Made by a program: the position numbers and the translations under genes
The notes under the pieces: model-generated
Told to the model about the DNA's origin: nothing
Databases searched by the model: none
The model's input: only the letters and a program-made list of their open reading frames with translations
In this document: piece after piece, positions 49,619 through 58,426 of the stretch
How positions within the stretch are numbered: the first letter of the stretch is position 1
How the letters are laid out: each line of letters starts with the position of its first letter
Assembly: GCA_040397235.1 (NCBI GenBank)
Contig: JBBAWH010000006.1
Location: 11,329-75,328 of the forward strand
DNA length: 64,000 nt
Reading direction: 5' to 3'
Source: Limnocylindrus sp040397235
GTDB taxonomy: Bacteria > Chloroflexota > Limnocylindria > Limnocylindrales > Limnocylindraceae

Positions 49619-51750
49619 GCCGCGAGTATAGCCTCGACAACGGCGCGGGCCACCGAGACCAGGAGACCGCCAAGGCTGAGGCTCACGATGAGCAGATCCG
49701 CACGACCAAATTTTGACGGTCGCCGTCGTGTTGGTGGCGCTTTACCTGTTGGGAGGCGCACGCCGCGCACCTCAAGGGCGATCGCCAGTTGTGGCACGGC
49801 GCGAATCACCGAATCAAACATGTCCACGAGGAGCAGCGGATCTGCGCCGCTTCGAGTGAGTCGGCCAATCGCGCGGCGTTCACGCGCCTCATCGCGCAGT
49901 GTCGGAATTCGCGCGGCGGTAGCGAGCAGAGCCATCGTTGGCGCGAATGGTGCACGGAGTTTTTCGATGAGCGTATCCGCCATGCGTAACGGTTCAAACG
50001 GGCGCAAGAGCACCAGGCTACCGGCGGCAAAGGCGAGGAGTCGCGTGCCAGCGCCGACCGCCTCTTCGACTGATGCGCCGCCGAAGAGGTTGGCGAGCAC
50101 GATGCCCGCGAGCGCCGGTGTGAGCGCCAAGGCGAGTTTCAGTGTGGCAAGAATCTGCACACCAGAGACCCACGCCACCACGAGCACTGGAAGGGCGATC
50201 GCCACCTGTGCCACCGGCGTTGCGGGGCTCGCAGCAGCGAGGGCGAACCAGAAGAGAGCAAGGCCAAGGCGCGTGAGTGGATTGGCTGTACCGATCAGTC
50301 TTCGGCCGAGCTCTGGCGAGAGGAGACGTTCGGCGCTCTCGGCGACTCGCGCCGCAGGCGCTGGCAGGAGCGCCGCGAGGCCACCCTCGGCGATCTCGAC
50401 GCTGCTCCCTGTCTCCTCGGGGTGGCGCACTCGGCGCAGCGGCCACGCGTCTGGGCGGCTCAGCGCACCCAGCCGTGCGTCGTGCGTGGCAATCAGCACA
50501 GCGCTCGTGCCGAGCAGCTCCCGATCGCCAAGTAGATCGCAGAGCGCCGCAACGCGCGCGTCGTCGAGGCCACCACTCGGCTCGTCGAGCAGGAGAACGT
50601 CTGGGGCTGCGGCAAGGGTCACGACGATCGCGAGTCGACGCCGCTCGCCGTCAGATAGTCGCCCAGGCGACGCGTCGAGAAGATGAGTGACGTCGAGGCG
50701 TTGGGCAAGGACTTCGGCACGGGCGGCATCACCTACGGCAATCAGCGCACGCGCCGGACGTGCGCCGAGAAGGAGGCCCGAATCTTGCGGCGCGAATCTG
50801 ATCCGCAGTTCAGGTGTGGCGATTCGTTCGCCCCCATCAAGTGGCAGCGTCCCCGCCACAAGATGTAGGAGGGTGGACTTACCGCTCCCCGTGTCGCCGG
50901 TGAGTAGCGTTGTGGCGCCGCGCATCACGGCGAGGCTTGACGGCCCCACCGCGCGACCCTCCGCAGTGGCGCGCACCAGTTGCACGATCGGTGCCCCACC
51001 TCCGACGTCGCTGCGCATCTCACTCCAGGCTGGCGCAGCCGCTGGCACCACTGCCGTCGCGACGACCCTGCCGTTTTCGAGGCTGATGTGCTCTGCCGTT
51101 ACGGAGCTCAGCAGCGAGAGGTCATGTGCCGCAATCACGCGCGTCGCACCACTCTCGCGCAACGTCGCTGCCAAGCGTTCTGCTGATCGTGCGTCAAGAC
51201 CACCAAGCGGCTCATCGGCGATGAGGAGATCGGGCGATGCGACAAGGGCGACGAGTGCCGCCGCCGCCGATCGCTCGCCACCGCTAAACGTGGTGAGACT
51301 GCGATCAATCAGGGCGACCTCTACCGCCGCGTCGCGCGCATAAAGCTCGATAAGCGAGCGCATCTCCTCGGTGGGAACCCCTCGCGACTCCAGCGGTAGC
51401 GCCGCATCATCTAGTAGGAGCGGCAACGCATAGGTGGGGGCGGGGCCAGCCGCCACGTAACCGAGCCGCTCGCTGAGCGCACGTGGAATCCCTGACTCCG
51501 TTGCAGCGGCCGCAATCAAGTCGATCCCGCCGACACAAAGCTGCCCGCGCAGTTCGCCCGGAAGCACCGTGCCGAGCATCCCAGCGATCGCGCGCAAGAG
51601 GGTGCTCTTCCCTGCGCCAGAGGCGCCGCTCACAAGGAGCAGCCCACCGGCGGGAAGGCTGATCGAGGTTCCGCGCAGGTCGAGCGTGAGCCGATCAGAT
51701 CCGGCCGGGCGCCAGGTCAGATCGGCGATCTCTAGAGCGAGCGGCGGCAC
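49615..51750 (-). CDS. Single-chain ECF transporter: two ATPase domains fused to the T component
   Basis: The 711-residue protein contains two ABC ATPases: Walker A SGASGAGKST with FSGGERSA and IADEPLGGLD, then TGDTGSGKST with LSDGERRRLA and LLDEPSGGLD. A C-terminal CbiQ/EcfT-like membrane domain runs from about residue 460 and ends with the coupling-helix ALEVRGVRL. It corresponds to YkoD plus YkoC of the Bacillus thiamine-precursor transporter in one chain. With the YkoE-like S component upstream it should import hydroxymethylpyrimidine or thiamine. GTG 51750 starts 4 bp after the ykoE stop. Confidence 0.85.
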   Translation of the reverse strand: MPPLALEIADLTWRPAGSDRLTLDLRGTSISLPAGGLLLVSGASGAGKSTLLRAIAGMLGTVLPGELRGQLCVGGIDLIAAAATESGIPRALSERLGYVAAGPAPTYALPLLLDDAALPLESRGVPTEEMRSLIELYARDAAVEVALIDRSLTTFSGGERSAAAALVALVASPDLLIADEPLGGLDARSAERLAATLRESGATRVIAAHDLSLLSSVTAEHISLENGRVVATAVVPAAAPAWSEMRSDVGGGAPIVQLVRATAEGRAVGPSSLAVMRGATTLLTGDTGSGKSTLLHLVAGTLPLDGGERIATPELRIRFAPQDSGLLLGARPARALIAVGDAARAEVLAQRLDVTHLLDASPGRLSDGERRRLAIVVTLAAAPDVLLLDEPSGGLDDARVAALCDLLGDRELLGTSAVLIATHDARLGALSRPDAWPLRRVRHPEETGSSVEIAEGGLAALLPAPAARVAESAERLLSPELGRRLIGTANPLTRLGLALFWFALAAASPATPVAQVAIALPVLVVAWVSGVQILATLKLALALTPALAGIVLANLFGGASVEEAVGAGTRLLAFAAGSLVLLRPFEPLRMADTLIEKLRAPFAPTMALLATAARIPTLRDEARERRAIGRLTRSGADPLLLVDMFDSVIRAVPQLAIALEVRGVRLPTGKAPPTRRRPSKFGRADLLIVSLSLGGLLVSVARAVVEAILAA
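49625..49630 (-). promoter_or_regulatory. Internal -10 element of bcp
   Basis: TATACT on the minus strand ends 6 nt before the bcp ATG, within the 3' end of the ECF transporter gene. Confidence 0.5.
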
Positions 51751-51754
51751 GCCG

Positions 51755-52312
51755 TTAGGAACCGATCAGGTCAAGGGCACCGCTACGTCGAAGAGCCTTG
51801 CGCAAGAGCAGTGCACCGAGGCCACCGATGATCGCCGAGCTTGCCACCATCGCCGCCACCAGGGCTGCTGCGAACGAGGTGCTGACGTCGGGGAAGTAGA
51901 GGGGTAGATCATGCAGCGCCATGCCGACTCCCGAGAGTGCGCCAGCGGCCAGCGCCACGCGCCAACCGGCGACGCGATAGCCGACAGCGGCGAAGGCGAG
52001 TTCTGCGCCGATCCCTTGCGCTGCGCCAGAGAAGATCGCATCAACCGACCACTGGCTCGCGAGCAAGAACGAGACAGAGGCGGCGATCATCTCACCGGCG
52101 AGTGCCGCACCAGGGCGACGCACGATCAGTCCGGCGAGTGGCCCAGCAATCACCCACGTGCCAGCGAACAACAAATACTGCAACGGCAGAACGGCGGCGA
52201 AGAGTGGTGATGCGGCGCCCCACACCAGATTCCATCCGGCGAAGAGCACGCCTGAGGCGATGCCGATCGTTGCCACGGTGACGAGATCCATAAGTCCCCA
52301 CGAACGCTTCAT
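51755..52312 (-). CDS. ykoE: YkoE-like ECF substrate-binding (S) component
   Basis: The 185-residue protein has about five or six helices and starts with WGLMDLVTVATIGIASGVLFAGWN, a YkoE-type N-terminus. It is predicted to bind thiamine or its pyrimidine precursor. The first in-frame GTG lies in thiN, but ATG 52312 has GGGGAGG six bases upstream and is chosen. The riboswitch and the TPP kinase in the same operon support the vitamin B1 assignment. Confidence 0.83.
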   Translation of the reverse strand: MKRSWGLMDLVTVATIGIASGVLFAGWNLVWGAASPLFAAVLPLQYLLFAGTWVIAGPLAGLIVRRPGAALAGEMIAASVSFLLASQWSVDAIFSGAAQGIGAELAFAAVGYRVAGWRVALAAGALSGVGMALHDLPLYFPDVSTSFAAALVAAMVASSAIIGGLGALLLRKALRRSGALDLIGS

Positions 52313-52313
52313 G

Positions 52314-52967
52314 CTACGCCTCCCCTTCACTCACGAGCACGGCACCGTTGTGGGCCGTGATGATTGACTCTGTGGCAGTTGCCACATTAGAAATTCCCCG
52401 CGTGCTGCCAGCAAGGAGCAGCGCAGAGGCAAGTGGCCAACGCACACCGGTCGCAGAGACCGTTGCATCGCCACCCCATGGCGTGATCGAAATGATGCGA
52501 CCAGGTGTGCCGCGCAAGGTGACCCTTGCGCCACTACGCAGCAGCTGCGTCCGTGTCTGCTCATCAAGGATCACAACGTCTGCAGCGCCGCAGCGTGGGT
52601 GTGCCAACAGCGCAAGGGTGCCAATAGCGTGATCACTGCGGCCGCCCCAGGTGCAGAGCAGCGTGATCTCAGTCGCACCCGCATCGAGCGCCGCAAGAAG
52701 GGCGAGCTCGGTGTCGGTTGCATCTTTATTGGTCGGGAAGCGCGTCACGGTCACACCAGCCGCTTCGAGTTCAACAACGTCGCTTGCGCTGAGCGAATCA
52801 AAATCACCGACCACCCGGTGGAGGGGTAGACCGAGTGGTGCCGCGTGCCGGGCGCCGCCATCGGCGGCGATCACCAGTTCGGCGTCACGCCATCCGGGCC
52901 AGTGCGTATCGAGCAGCGCCGGATCGGGTCGATCGCCCCCCGCAAGAATCAACGCGCGCACAGGCAC
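52314..52967 (-). CDS. thiN: Thiamine pyrophosphokinase
   Basis: The 217-residue kinase transfers pyrophosphate from ATP to thiamine. AADGGARHA, GDFDSL and KDATDTELAL are the N-terminal catalytic motifs, GGRSDHAIG follows, and the C-terminal B1-binding domain contains GISNVA. GTG 52967 is preceded by a GAGG. It is the first gene downstream of the TPP riboswitch, so salvage of imported thiamine is regulated with its uptake. Confidence 0.93.
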   Translation of the reverse strand: MPVRALILAGGDRPDPALLDTHWPGWRDAELVIAADGGARHAAPLGLPLHRVVGDFDSLSASDVVELEAAGVTVTRFPTNKDATDTELALLAALDAGATEITLLCTWGGRSDHAIGTLALLAHPRCGAADVVILDEQTRTQLLRSGARVTLRGTPGRIISITPWGGDATVSATGVRWPLASALLLAGSTRGISNVATATESIITAHNGAVLVSEGEA

Positions 52968-52994
52968 CTCGCTCTCTATCGCGCGGGGTACACC

Positions 52995-53086
52995 TGCGTC
53001 CTCCCTTCGCCGGCATGACCCGGATCAGGTTCGTAGGGTTCGCGGACCTTCCGCATCTCAGCGCCCGATGGCGCTCCCCTGTCGCG
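52995..53086 (-). promoter_or_regulatory. TPP riboswitch (THI element)
   Basis: On the minus strand the aptamer shows GGGGAGC, CTGAGA (53056-53061), then ACCTGATCCGGGTCATGCCGG and GGGAGG in the order of a TPP aptamer. It ends about 28 nt before the thiN GTG. No terminator hairpin follows, so control is likely at translation. Confidence 0.95.
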
Positions 53087-53097
53087 ATGGCATCAGT

Positions 53098-53745
53098 CTA
53101 GCGCTTTGCTCCGTCGAGAAGCGTGGCAACCCAGTCGGCAACGGAGGGGGCGTGCTCGTGCGCATCAGCCGTATAGAAGTCGTCGGGGTGGAAGAAGGGC
53201 GAGTGGATGCCGACCGCATGCGCCCCTGCAGCGCGCGCCATGCGCACGTCGTCGAGGGTGTCGCCGAGGTAGGCCGTCTCGGCTGGCGTGGATGCGTGAC
53301 CGAGTGCGGCAAGCCCGCGGCGGAGCGGTGCTGGGTCGGGCTTCTGCTCGACTGAGTCATCGCCATACACAGCCGAGCCGATCAGGTCGGCGACGCCGGT
53401 GCGGCGCAGCTGCCCGGCAACAACCTTGCGGTCGCCAGCGGTAACGATGCCGAGGGGGATCCCTGCAGCGACGAGTCGCTCCAGCGCCGGGTAGGCGCCA
53501 GGGAGGAGTTCTGCACTGTGCCCCTTATAGGCACCGTGCCAGACGTCGGCTGCGCCTTCAACAAGGTGCTCGGGGACGCCGAGGGCGGCGTACATGCGGC
53601 GCCAGTTCGGTGAGAAGGCGGCCCCATACCGCTCGCGGGTGAGGGGTGGGAGGCCGAAGGACTTCATCACGGCAACGTTGGCCTCATAGACGTGCTCGGT
53701 CGTATCAATAAGGGTCCCATCCCAGTCGAACAACACAGCCTTCAT
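53098..53745 (-). CDS. HAD-superfamily phosphatase (Gph/PpaX-like)
   Basis: The 215-residue protein has the nucleophile motif FDWDGTLIDT, a helical cap, GIVTAGDRK as motif II, a KPDPAPLRRGL lysine motif, and AYLGDTLDDVRMARAAG as motif IV. It resembles phosphoglycolate or pyrophosphatase-type HAD enzymes; the substrate is not defined. It lies upstream of the TPP riboswitch, but the riboswitch begins a separate transcript. Confidence 0.88.
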   Translation of the reverse strand: MKAVLFDWDGTLIDTTEHVYEANVAVMKSFGLPPLTRERYGAAFSPNWRRMYAALGVPEHLVEGAADVWHGAYKGHSAELLPGAYPALERLVAAGIPLGIVTAGDRKVVAGQLRRTGVADLIGSAVYGDDSVEQKPDPAPLRRGLAALGHASTPAETAYLGDTLDDVRMARAAGAHAVGIHSPFFHPDDFYTADAHEHAPSVADWVATLLDGAKR

Positions 53746-53751
53746 TCCCTA

Positions 53752-53757
53752 AGCGTA
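53752..53757 (-). promoter_or_regulatory. -10 element of the HAD phosphatase gene
   Basis: TACGCT on the minus strand ends 6 nt before ATG 53745. It lies 9 bp from the divergent -10 at 53767, so the two promoters face away from each other with strongly overlapping polymerase footprints. Confidence 0.5.
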
Positions 53758-53766
53758 CGTCGCGCC

Positions 53767-53772
53767 TAGAAT
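53767..53772 (+). promoter_or_regulatory. -10 element of the propeller-like gene at 53779
   Basis: TAGAAT ends 6 nt before GTG 53779, implying a leaderless GTG start. Confidence 0.5.
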
Positions 53773-53778
53773 CGCTGG

Positions 53779-54393
53779 GTGAACGAACGTACGAGCGCCC
53801 CCATCCCAACCGGAGCCGGCGAGCCGAAGAGTCGCATCAGCGACTTCCCGGGCGGCCTGCACGTTCGCGCCACCTGGGGGAGCAGCGGCCAGGCTGCCGC
53901 GGTCTTCGCCCTCTCGGAAGTCGGCGCCACCCTCGTGGACCATGGCGCACTCGGCGCCGGCGCCGAGGGTGACCCTGATCGACTCTGCCGCATGGAGCTT
54001 CGCGTTGAGACGCCGGGCGGCGCTTGGGCGGTACGACTCGCCACCGTCATCTACGACGAGCCGCGCGCAATCCATTGGGACGACGCCCAACTCTTTGTGG
54101 TCGGGTACGGCTTCACCGTCTACGCCTTCGGCGCACGCACCGGCGCGCTCGTTTGGAGTCATCAAACTGGGACACCGGTAGTGGAGTTGATCGCCTCACC
54201 GAGATTCGGTCATGTGATCGTTCAGAGCGAGGTTGAGACCTGGGCGATTCGCGGTGACGGTGAGGTGCGCTGGCGACTGGCGCACAGCGATGTTGTTGGT
54301 GCCGCCGAACTGATCGGCGGTCGACTGGTCGTCACCAGCATCAATGGTGACGTGCAGGCGATCGACCCCGACAGCGGCAAGCAAGGTTCATGA
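53779..54393 (+). CDS. PQQ-like repeat protein, unknown function
   Basis: The 204-residue soluble protein has strand-rich repeats of the beta-propeller type (FTVYAFGARTGALVWSHQTG, then VETWAIRGDGEVRWRLAHSD, then GDVQAIDPDSG). Only about three blades are present, so it is too short for a closed propeller by itself. The GTG start has a well-spaced -10. It is coupled by ATGA to the GIDE-like membrane protein. Confidence 0.7.
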   Translation: MNERTSAPIPTGAGEPKSRISDFPGGLHVRATWGSSGQAAAVFALSEVGATLVDHGALGAGAEGDPDRLCRMELRVETPGGAWAVRLATVIYDEPRAIHWDDAQLFVVGYGFTVYAFGARTGALVWSHQTGTPVVELIASPRFGHVIVQSEVETWAIRGDGEVRWRLAHSDVVGAAELIGGRLVVTSINGDVQAIDPDSGKQGS

Positions 54394-55331
54394 ACCCCAT
54401 CGCGCTGATCGGCGCCGCGCTAATCGTTGTCGGACTGCTGCTCACGCGACGTGCCGATGTGCGCACGCGCGCAGGGCAACTACTCGCCGGCCTCTCCCCC
54501 GTCTCCCCGACCGAGGCGCTCCGCCTTGCCGCGTTACGTGGCGATTCGGCACCGTATCTAGCCATCAAGGGGAGCATCGACGCGCCAGAGATCTTTGAGG
54601 ACGAGAACCATCGGCCACTCGTCTTCCGTCGTGAGCGCGTCTCCATTGCCGACGAGGGGAGTTGGCGTGTGATTGATGTCGCCGTGCGCAGCCTCCCATT
54701 TGTCATTAGTGATGCAAGCAGCACCATCAGCGTCGCGGCCGCAGATCTTGCCGACGGGCTGGTAGTAGTTGAGCGACGTTGGAAGGGGAGCGTCGCCGAG
54801 CTCCATGCCACGGGTCGCGAGTATCAGAGCCCCGAGACGGCGGCGCTGGTTGCCGCGATTGCGGCGAGTGACCCGAAGCGCGGCGCGCGCGTTGGCCTGG
54901 AGCAGATCAGCAACTTGGATCGCGCCACCGCAGCCGGCCAACTCGTTGACGGAGAGCTGCGCGCCGGTGTTGGTCGACCGCTCGTCGTGACCACGCTCGA
55001 GCGAGCCGAGGCGCTGCGACTCCTTGGCGGCGAGGGGCGCGGGCGGCTCGCCAGCAGCACGGCGGCGCTCGCCCTCCTGGCACTCGGCCTCCTGCTGCTC
55101 CTAGGTGGCATCGCGCTCACGCTTGCCTCGCCCGCACTCGTTACCGACGCGGCGAGCCCCTCCCCAGTACCCGCACCGACGCCAACGCCAGAGTCTGGCG
55201 ATGCGCGCAACGGCGGGGTTGGCGTTGGCCCCGGCGGACTACTCGGCCTCGCCCTGATGTTCGCCCTCCCCCTCCTCTTCGCCGCCATGGTCGTGCTGAT
55301 CACGCGACTCGCGACTCGCCAACGCCGCTAA
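54390..55331 (+). CDS. GIDE/MULAN-like membrane protein
   Basis: The 313-residue protein has an N-terminal helix (about 3-19). A soluble domain of about residues 50-170 follows the GIDE pattern: an IKGSIDAPEIFEDENHRPLVFRRERVS start, W then VDVAVRSLPFVISDASSTISV. C-terminal helices lie at about 222-248 and 283-305, with a Pro/Thr/Ser linker between. Eukaryotic relatives are E3 ligases, but bacterial ones lack the RING. The role is unknown; the assignment is by pattern only. Confidence 0.6.
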   Translation: MNPIALIGAALIVVGLLLTRRADVRTRAGQLLAGLSPVSPTEALRLAALRGDSAPYLAIKGSIDAPEIFEDENHRPLVFRRERVSIADEGSWRVIDVAVRSLPFVISDASSTISVAAADLADGLVVVERRWKGSVAELHATGREYQSPETAALVAAIAASDPKRGARVGLEQISNLDRATAAGQLVDGELRAGVGRPLVVTTLERAEALRLLGGEGRGRLASSTAALALLALGLLLLLGGIALTLASPALVTDAASPSPVPAPTPTPESGDARNGGVGVGPGGLLGLALMFALPLLFAAMVVLITRLATRQRR

Positions 55332-55336
55332 CCCAG

Positions 55337-55342
55337 TACGAT
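55337..55342 (+). promoter_or_regulatory. -10 element of the class V aminotransferase gene
   Basis: TACGAT ends 6 nt before ATG 55349, the same hexamer as at fabD. Confidence 0.5.
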
Positions 55343-55348
55343 CGCGCC

Positions 55349-56629
55349 ATGACCACCAAGCCGTACGACGTCAACGCGATTCGCGCACGATTCCCATCGC
55401 TCGCGAACGCCCTCCCCGACGGTCGGCCGATCAGCTTCCTCGATGGCCCGGCGGGGACACAGGTGCCGCAGTCGGTGATTGATGCGTATCGCGACTTCTT
55501 CTTGCACTCCAACGCTAACTCCGGCGGCGTCTTCATCACCTCACAACGGCAGCAACTCGTTGAAGATGCGGCGCACCGTGCAGCCGAAGATCTGCTGAAT
55601 GCGCCGAAGGAGACGGTGAAGTTCGGCGCGAACATGTCGACGCTCAACTTCCAGCTCTCCCGATCGCTGGCGAAGAGCCTGAAGCCCGGCGATGAGGTGA
55701 TCGTTTCGCAGCTCGATCACGATGCGAACTACAGCCCGTGGCTCTGGCTCGCCGAAGACTTCGGTCTCACCCTGAAGGTCATTCCGATCCGTACCAGCGA
55801 TGCCACCCTCGACATTGAGGCGTACGCAGCGCTGCGCTCACCACGCACCAAGATCGTTGCGGTCGGCATGTCGTCCAACGCCGTCGGCACCATCAACCCG
55901 TCTAAGGAGATCGTGCGTCTCGCCCATGAGGTTGGTGCGCTCACGGTGCTCGACGCGGTCTGCTCCGCGCCGCACTACCCAATTGATGTGCAGGCGCTCG
56001 ACACCGACTTCCTGCTCTGCTCCCCGTATAAGTTCTACGGGCCGCATGCAGGGCTCCTCTACGGGAAGTTGCCGCTCCTCGAGCGCTTCGGTCGATATAA
56101 GGTGCGCCCCGCCCACGATCTCTGGGAGACGGGGACCCCAAGCTTTGAAGGCATGGCGGGAACAACGGCATCGATCGACCACCTCGCCTGGATCGGCCGC
56201 GAGTTTGGGCACACGGGCGCACCAACACCACTGACCGGCCGCCGAGCCGAGATTCGTGCGGGCCTGCAGGCGATCACCCTCTACGAGCGCGAACTGATCG
56301 TGCACCTGCTCGACCGACTCGCCGAGATCCCCGGGGTCAAGGTCTACGGGATCACCGACCGCGATCAGCTTGACCACCGCACCTCGATCGTCTCGTTCAC
56401 GATGGAGTGGGCCACCCCAACCGAAGCGGCAACGCACCTTGGCGCAGACGGAATTCAGGTGTGGGATGGCGACTTCTACGCCGTGAATCCAGTTGCGGCA
56501 CTCGGCCTTACCGAGCGCGGTGGCCTGCTTCGCGTTGGCCTCATGTCGTACAACACCGCCGAAGAGGTCGACCACCTCATTAGTTCGCTCAAGGAACTCG
56601 CAAAGGCGAGCGGAGTGCAGATCGGCTGA
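55349..56629 (+). CDS. Cysteine desulfurase-like class V aminotransferase
   Basis: The 426-residue PLP enzyme has the Schiff-base lysine in LLCSPYKFYGPHAGLLYG. The N-terminus (RARFPSLANALPDGRPISFLDGPAGTQVP) fits the VC1184-like cysteine desulfurase subfamily. A flexible-loop active-site cysteine is not obvious, so desulfurase activity is uncertain. Its stop overlaps the next start by one base. Confidence 0.85.
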   Translation: MTTKPYDVNAIRARFPSLANALPDGRPISFLDGPAGTQVPQSVIDAYRDFFLHSNANSGGVFITSQRQQLVEDAAHRAAEDLLNAPKETVKFGANMSTLNFQLSRSLAKSLKPGDEVIVSQLDHDANYSPWLWLAEDFGLTLKVIPIRTSDATLDIEAYAALRSPRTKIVAVGMSSNAVGTINPSKEIVRLAHEVGALTVLDAVCSAPHYPIDVQALDTDFLLCSPYKFYGPHAGLLYGKLPLLERFGRYKVRPAHDLWETGTPSFEGMAGTTASIDHLAWIGREFGHTGAPTPLTGRRAEIRAGLQAITLYERELIVHLLDRLAEIPGVKVYGITDRDQLDHRTSIVSFTMEWATPTEAATHLGADGIQVWDGDFYAVNPVAALGLTERGGLLRVGLMSYNTAEEVDHLISSLKELAKASGVQIG

Positions 56630-57354
56630 TGAGCGCGCCGCTCATCCTCATCACCGTTGCGGATCATGACGAGCCTGGTGACGCTGCACCAATCCACCTG
56701 ATCAACGCACGCTACGCCGACGGCGTGCGACGCGCTGGCGGCATTCCGATTCTGATGAGCGCCAACGCCAACGAAGAGCAGCGCGCAACCGCATTTGCCA
56801 CGATGGATGGCTTACTCCTTTCGGGTGGTGCTGATATCGACCCCGCCCGTTACAACGAACCCGTCGATGGCGCCATCGGCATTGAGCCGGCGCGCGATGC
56901 ACTGGAGTGGACGGCGCTCGACGCCGCCGATCGTCGCGGCATTCCCGTGTTTGGCATCTGCCGTGGACTGCAGTTCTTGAATGTGCATCGCGGCGGTTCG
57001 CTGCTGCAGCATGTGGAGGGGCAGGTCGGCGCGGCGTATCCGGCAACACCAGCGCTCTCGCATCCGCTCGACGTGCAGGGTGGCACCAAGCTGGCGCAGA
57101 TCCTCGGCGATCGCACCACACCACTCGCGGTGAACAGCTACCACCATCAGGCGGTGAGCCCAGAGCGACTCGCGCCCACGTTGCGCGCTTCAGCCTTTAC
57201 CGACTCGCCGCGCGGCACCCTTGTTGAGGGGCTCGAGGAGCCGGGCGAACGATTCGTGCTCGGCGTGCAGTGCCATCCCGAGCGCACCGAGAGCAGCCCC
57301 GTCGACCTGGAGCGTGTCTGGGCCGCATTCGTTGCGGCGGCACGGGGGCGTTAA
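56629..57354 (+). CDS. Gamma-glutamyl-gamma-aminobutyrate hydrolase (peptidase C26)
   Basis: The 241-residue class I glutamine-amidotransferase-like hydrolase has the nucleophile cysteine in FGICRGLQFLNV and His-Glu in VLGVQCHPERTE; GGADIDPARY is the family N-terminal motif. PuuD-type enzymes cleave gamma-Glu-GABA in putrescine breakdown, but other gamma-glutamyl substrates are possible. It is co-transcribed with the aminotransferase. Confidence 0.9.
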   Translation: MSAPLILITVADHDEPGDAAPIHLINARYADGVRRAGGIPILMSANANEEQRATAFATMDGLLLSGGADIDPARYNEPVDGAIGIEPARDALEWTALDAADRRGIPVFGICRGLQFLNVHRGGSLLQHVEGQVGAAYPATPALSHPLDVQGGTKLAQILGDRTTPLAVNSYHHQAVSPERLAPTLRASAFTDSPRGTLVEGLEEPGERFVLGVQCHPERTESSPVDLERVWAAFVAAARGR

Positions 57355-57388
57355 ACCTGAGGGGTACTCCCAACTGGGGGTGGAGTGG

Positions 57389-57394
57389 CACAAT
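57389..57394 (+). promoter_or_regulatory. -10 element of the WYL regulator gene
   Basis: CACAAT ends 7 nt before ATG 57402. Confidence 0.4.
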
Positions 57395-57401
57395 CTGAGC
57401 C

Positions 57402-58424
57402 ATGAGCAATCACTCACCTGAGGGCGACGCCGACTTCCAGAAGAGCGACCGCAGCGCCCGACTCCTGCGCACCCTGCGCTACGTGGAGGCCGCCGGCGAG
57501 GCAGGGATCCGACCGGAAGATCTCGCTAAGAAGCTCGGCGTCAGTCGCCGTACCGCCTATCGCGACCTGCAAGCGCTCGAAGCGAGTGTTGGTGTGCCGG
57601 TGTGGAACAACCTCGGCCGCTGGGGCGTCTCGCAAGAGGGGCTACTGCCAGAGCTGCGCTTTAGTAAGGACGAAGCCATCTCCGTTGTTCTTGCCGCGCG
57701 ACTCCTTGCAAAGTTCTCTACCGGATACGACCCCGAACTTGGCGCCGCGCTGATGAAGCTCGGCAGCCTGCTTGAGAATCCGCTGCGCAGCGCGGTGGAG
57801 CGCACCGTGACGCAACTCAGTCAACTCACGACTGATAGCGATGCGCGTGATCGACTACGCCAACTCACCACCGCCTGGGTCACAGGCCGTGTCGTTGAGT
57901 TTGACTACGCACCAGCCTGGAGCAATCCGGGGAGTAGCCGCCGCGCCCGTGTTCATCCGTATCTGATGGAGCCGTCGGCGGCCACACACACCACCTACCT
58001 TATTGGCCACGATGAGACGCGCAACGCGCTGCGCACCTTCCGCGTGGACCGCATCAGCAACGTGCGCGTGACCACCGCAACGTTTGAGTTACCGAAAGAG
58101 GTGGAGCTTGAACGCACCCTCGCCTCTGCGTGGGACATTGTTGCCGACCAGCCACTTGAAGAGATCGTGATCCGCTTCACGAAAGAGTCGGCGCCGCGCG
58201 CGAAAGAGACGCGCTGGCATCCGTCGCAAACGATTGAAGAGCAGGCCGATGGATCGCTGATCTGGCGCGCGCGAATCTCGGGGCTGCTGGAGATTCGCGC
58301 CTGGGTGCTGACCTGGGGAGATGGAGCCGAAGTGCTGCGACCAGAGACACTTCGCGATGACATGGCGCGCACGCACAGTGCCGCCGCTGCGCGATACGGC
58401 ACCGCAGCGAAGCCGAACGCGTAG
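57402..58424 (+). CDS. HTH-WYL transcriptional regulator
   Basis: The 340-residue protein has an N-terminal helix-turn-helix (GIRPEDLAKKLGVSRRTAYRDLQALEASVG, residues about 30-60) of the DeoR/HTH_11 type. A WYL-like sensor domain covers about residues 140-240 (GRVVEFDYAPAW, YLMEPSAATHTTYLIGHDE, FRVDRISNVRV), followed by the WCX C-terminal part. The ligand is unknown. It is followed after 2 bp by the HD phosphohydrolase, which may be its target or partner. Confidence 0.88.
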   Translation: MSNHSPEGDADFQKSDRSARLLRTLRYVEAAGEAGIRPEDLAKKLGVSRRTAYRDLQALEASVGVPVWNNLGRWGVSQEGLLPELRFSKDEAISVVLAARLLAKFSTGYDPELGAALMKLGSLLENPLRSAVERTVTQLSQLTTDSDARDRLRQLTTAWVTGRVVEFDYAPAWSNPGSSRRARVHPYLMEPSAATHTTYLIGHDETRNALRTFRVDRISNVRVTTATFELPKEVELERTLASAWDIVADQPLEEIVIRFTKESAPRAKETRWHPSQTIEEQADGSLIWRARISGLLEIRAWVLTWGDGAEVLRPETLRDDMARTHSAAAARYGTAAKPNA

Positions 58425-58426
58425 CC

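Noticed and set aside
48983..50686. Long plus-strand open frame of 567 codons
   Set aside because: It is antisense to bcp and the ECF gene, whose products have full family motifs on the minus strand. Its product is Arg/Ser-rich with no recognisable domain.
53749..54165. Minus-strand 138-codon frame
   Set aside because: It is antisense to the propeller-like gene, which has a well-placed promoter and is coupled to the next plus-strand gene.
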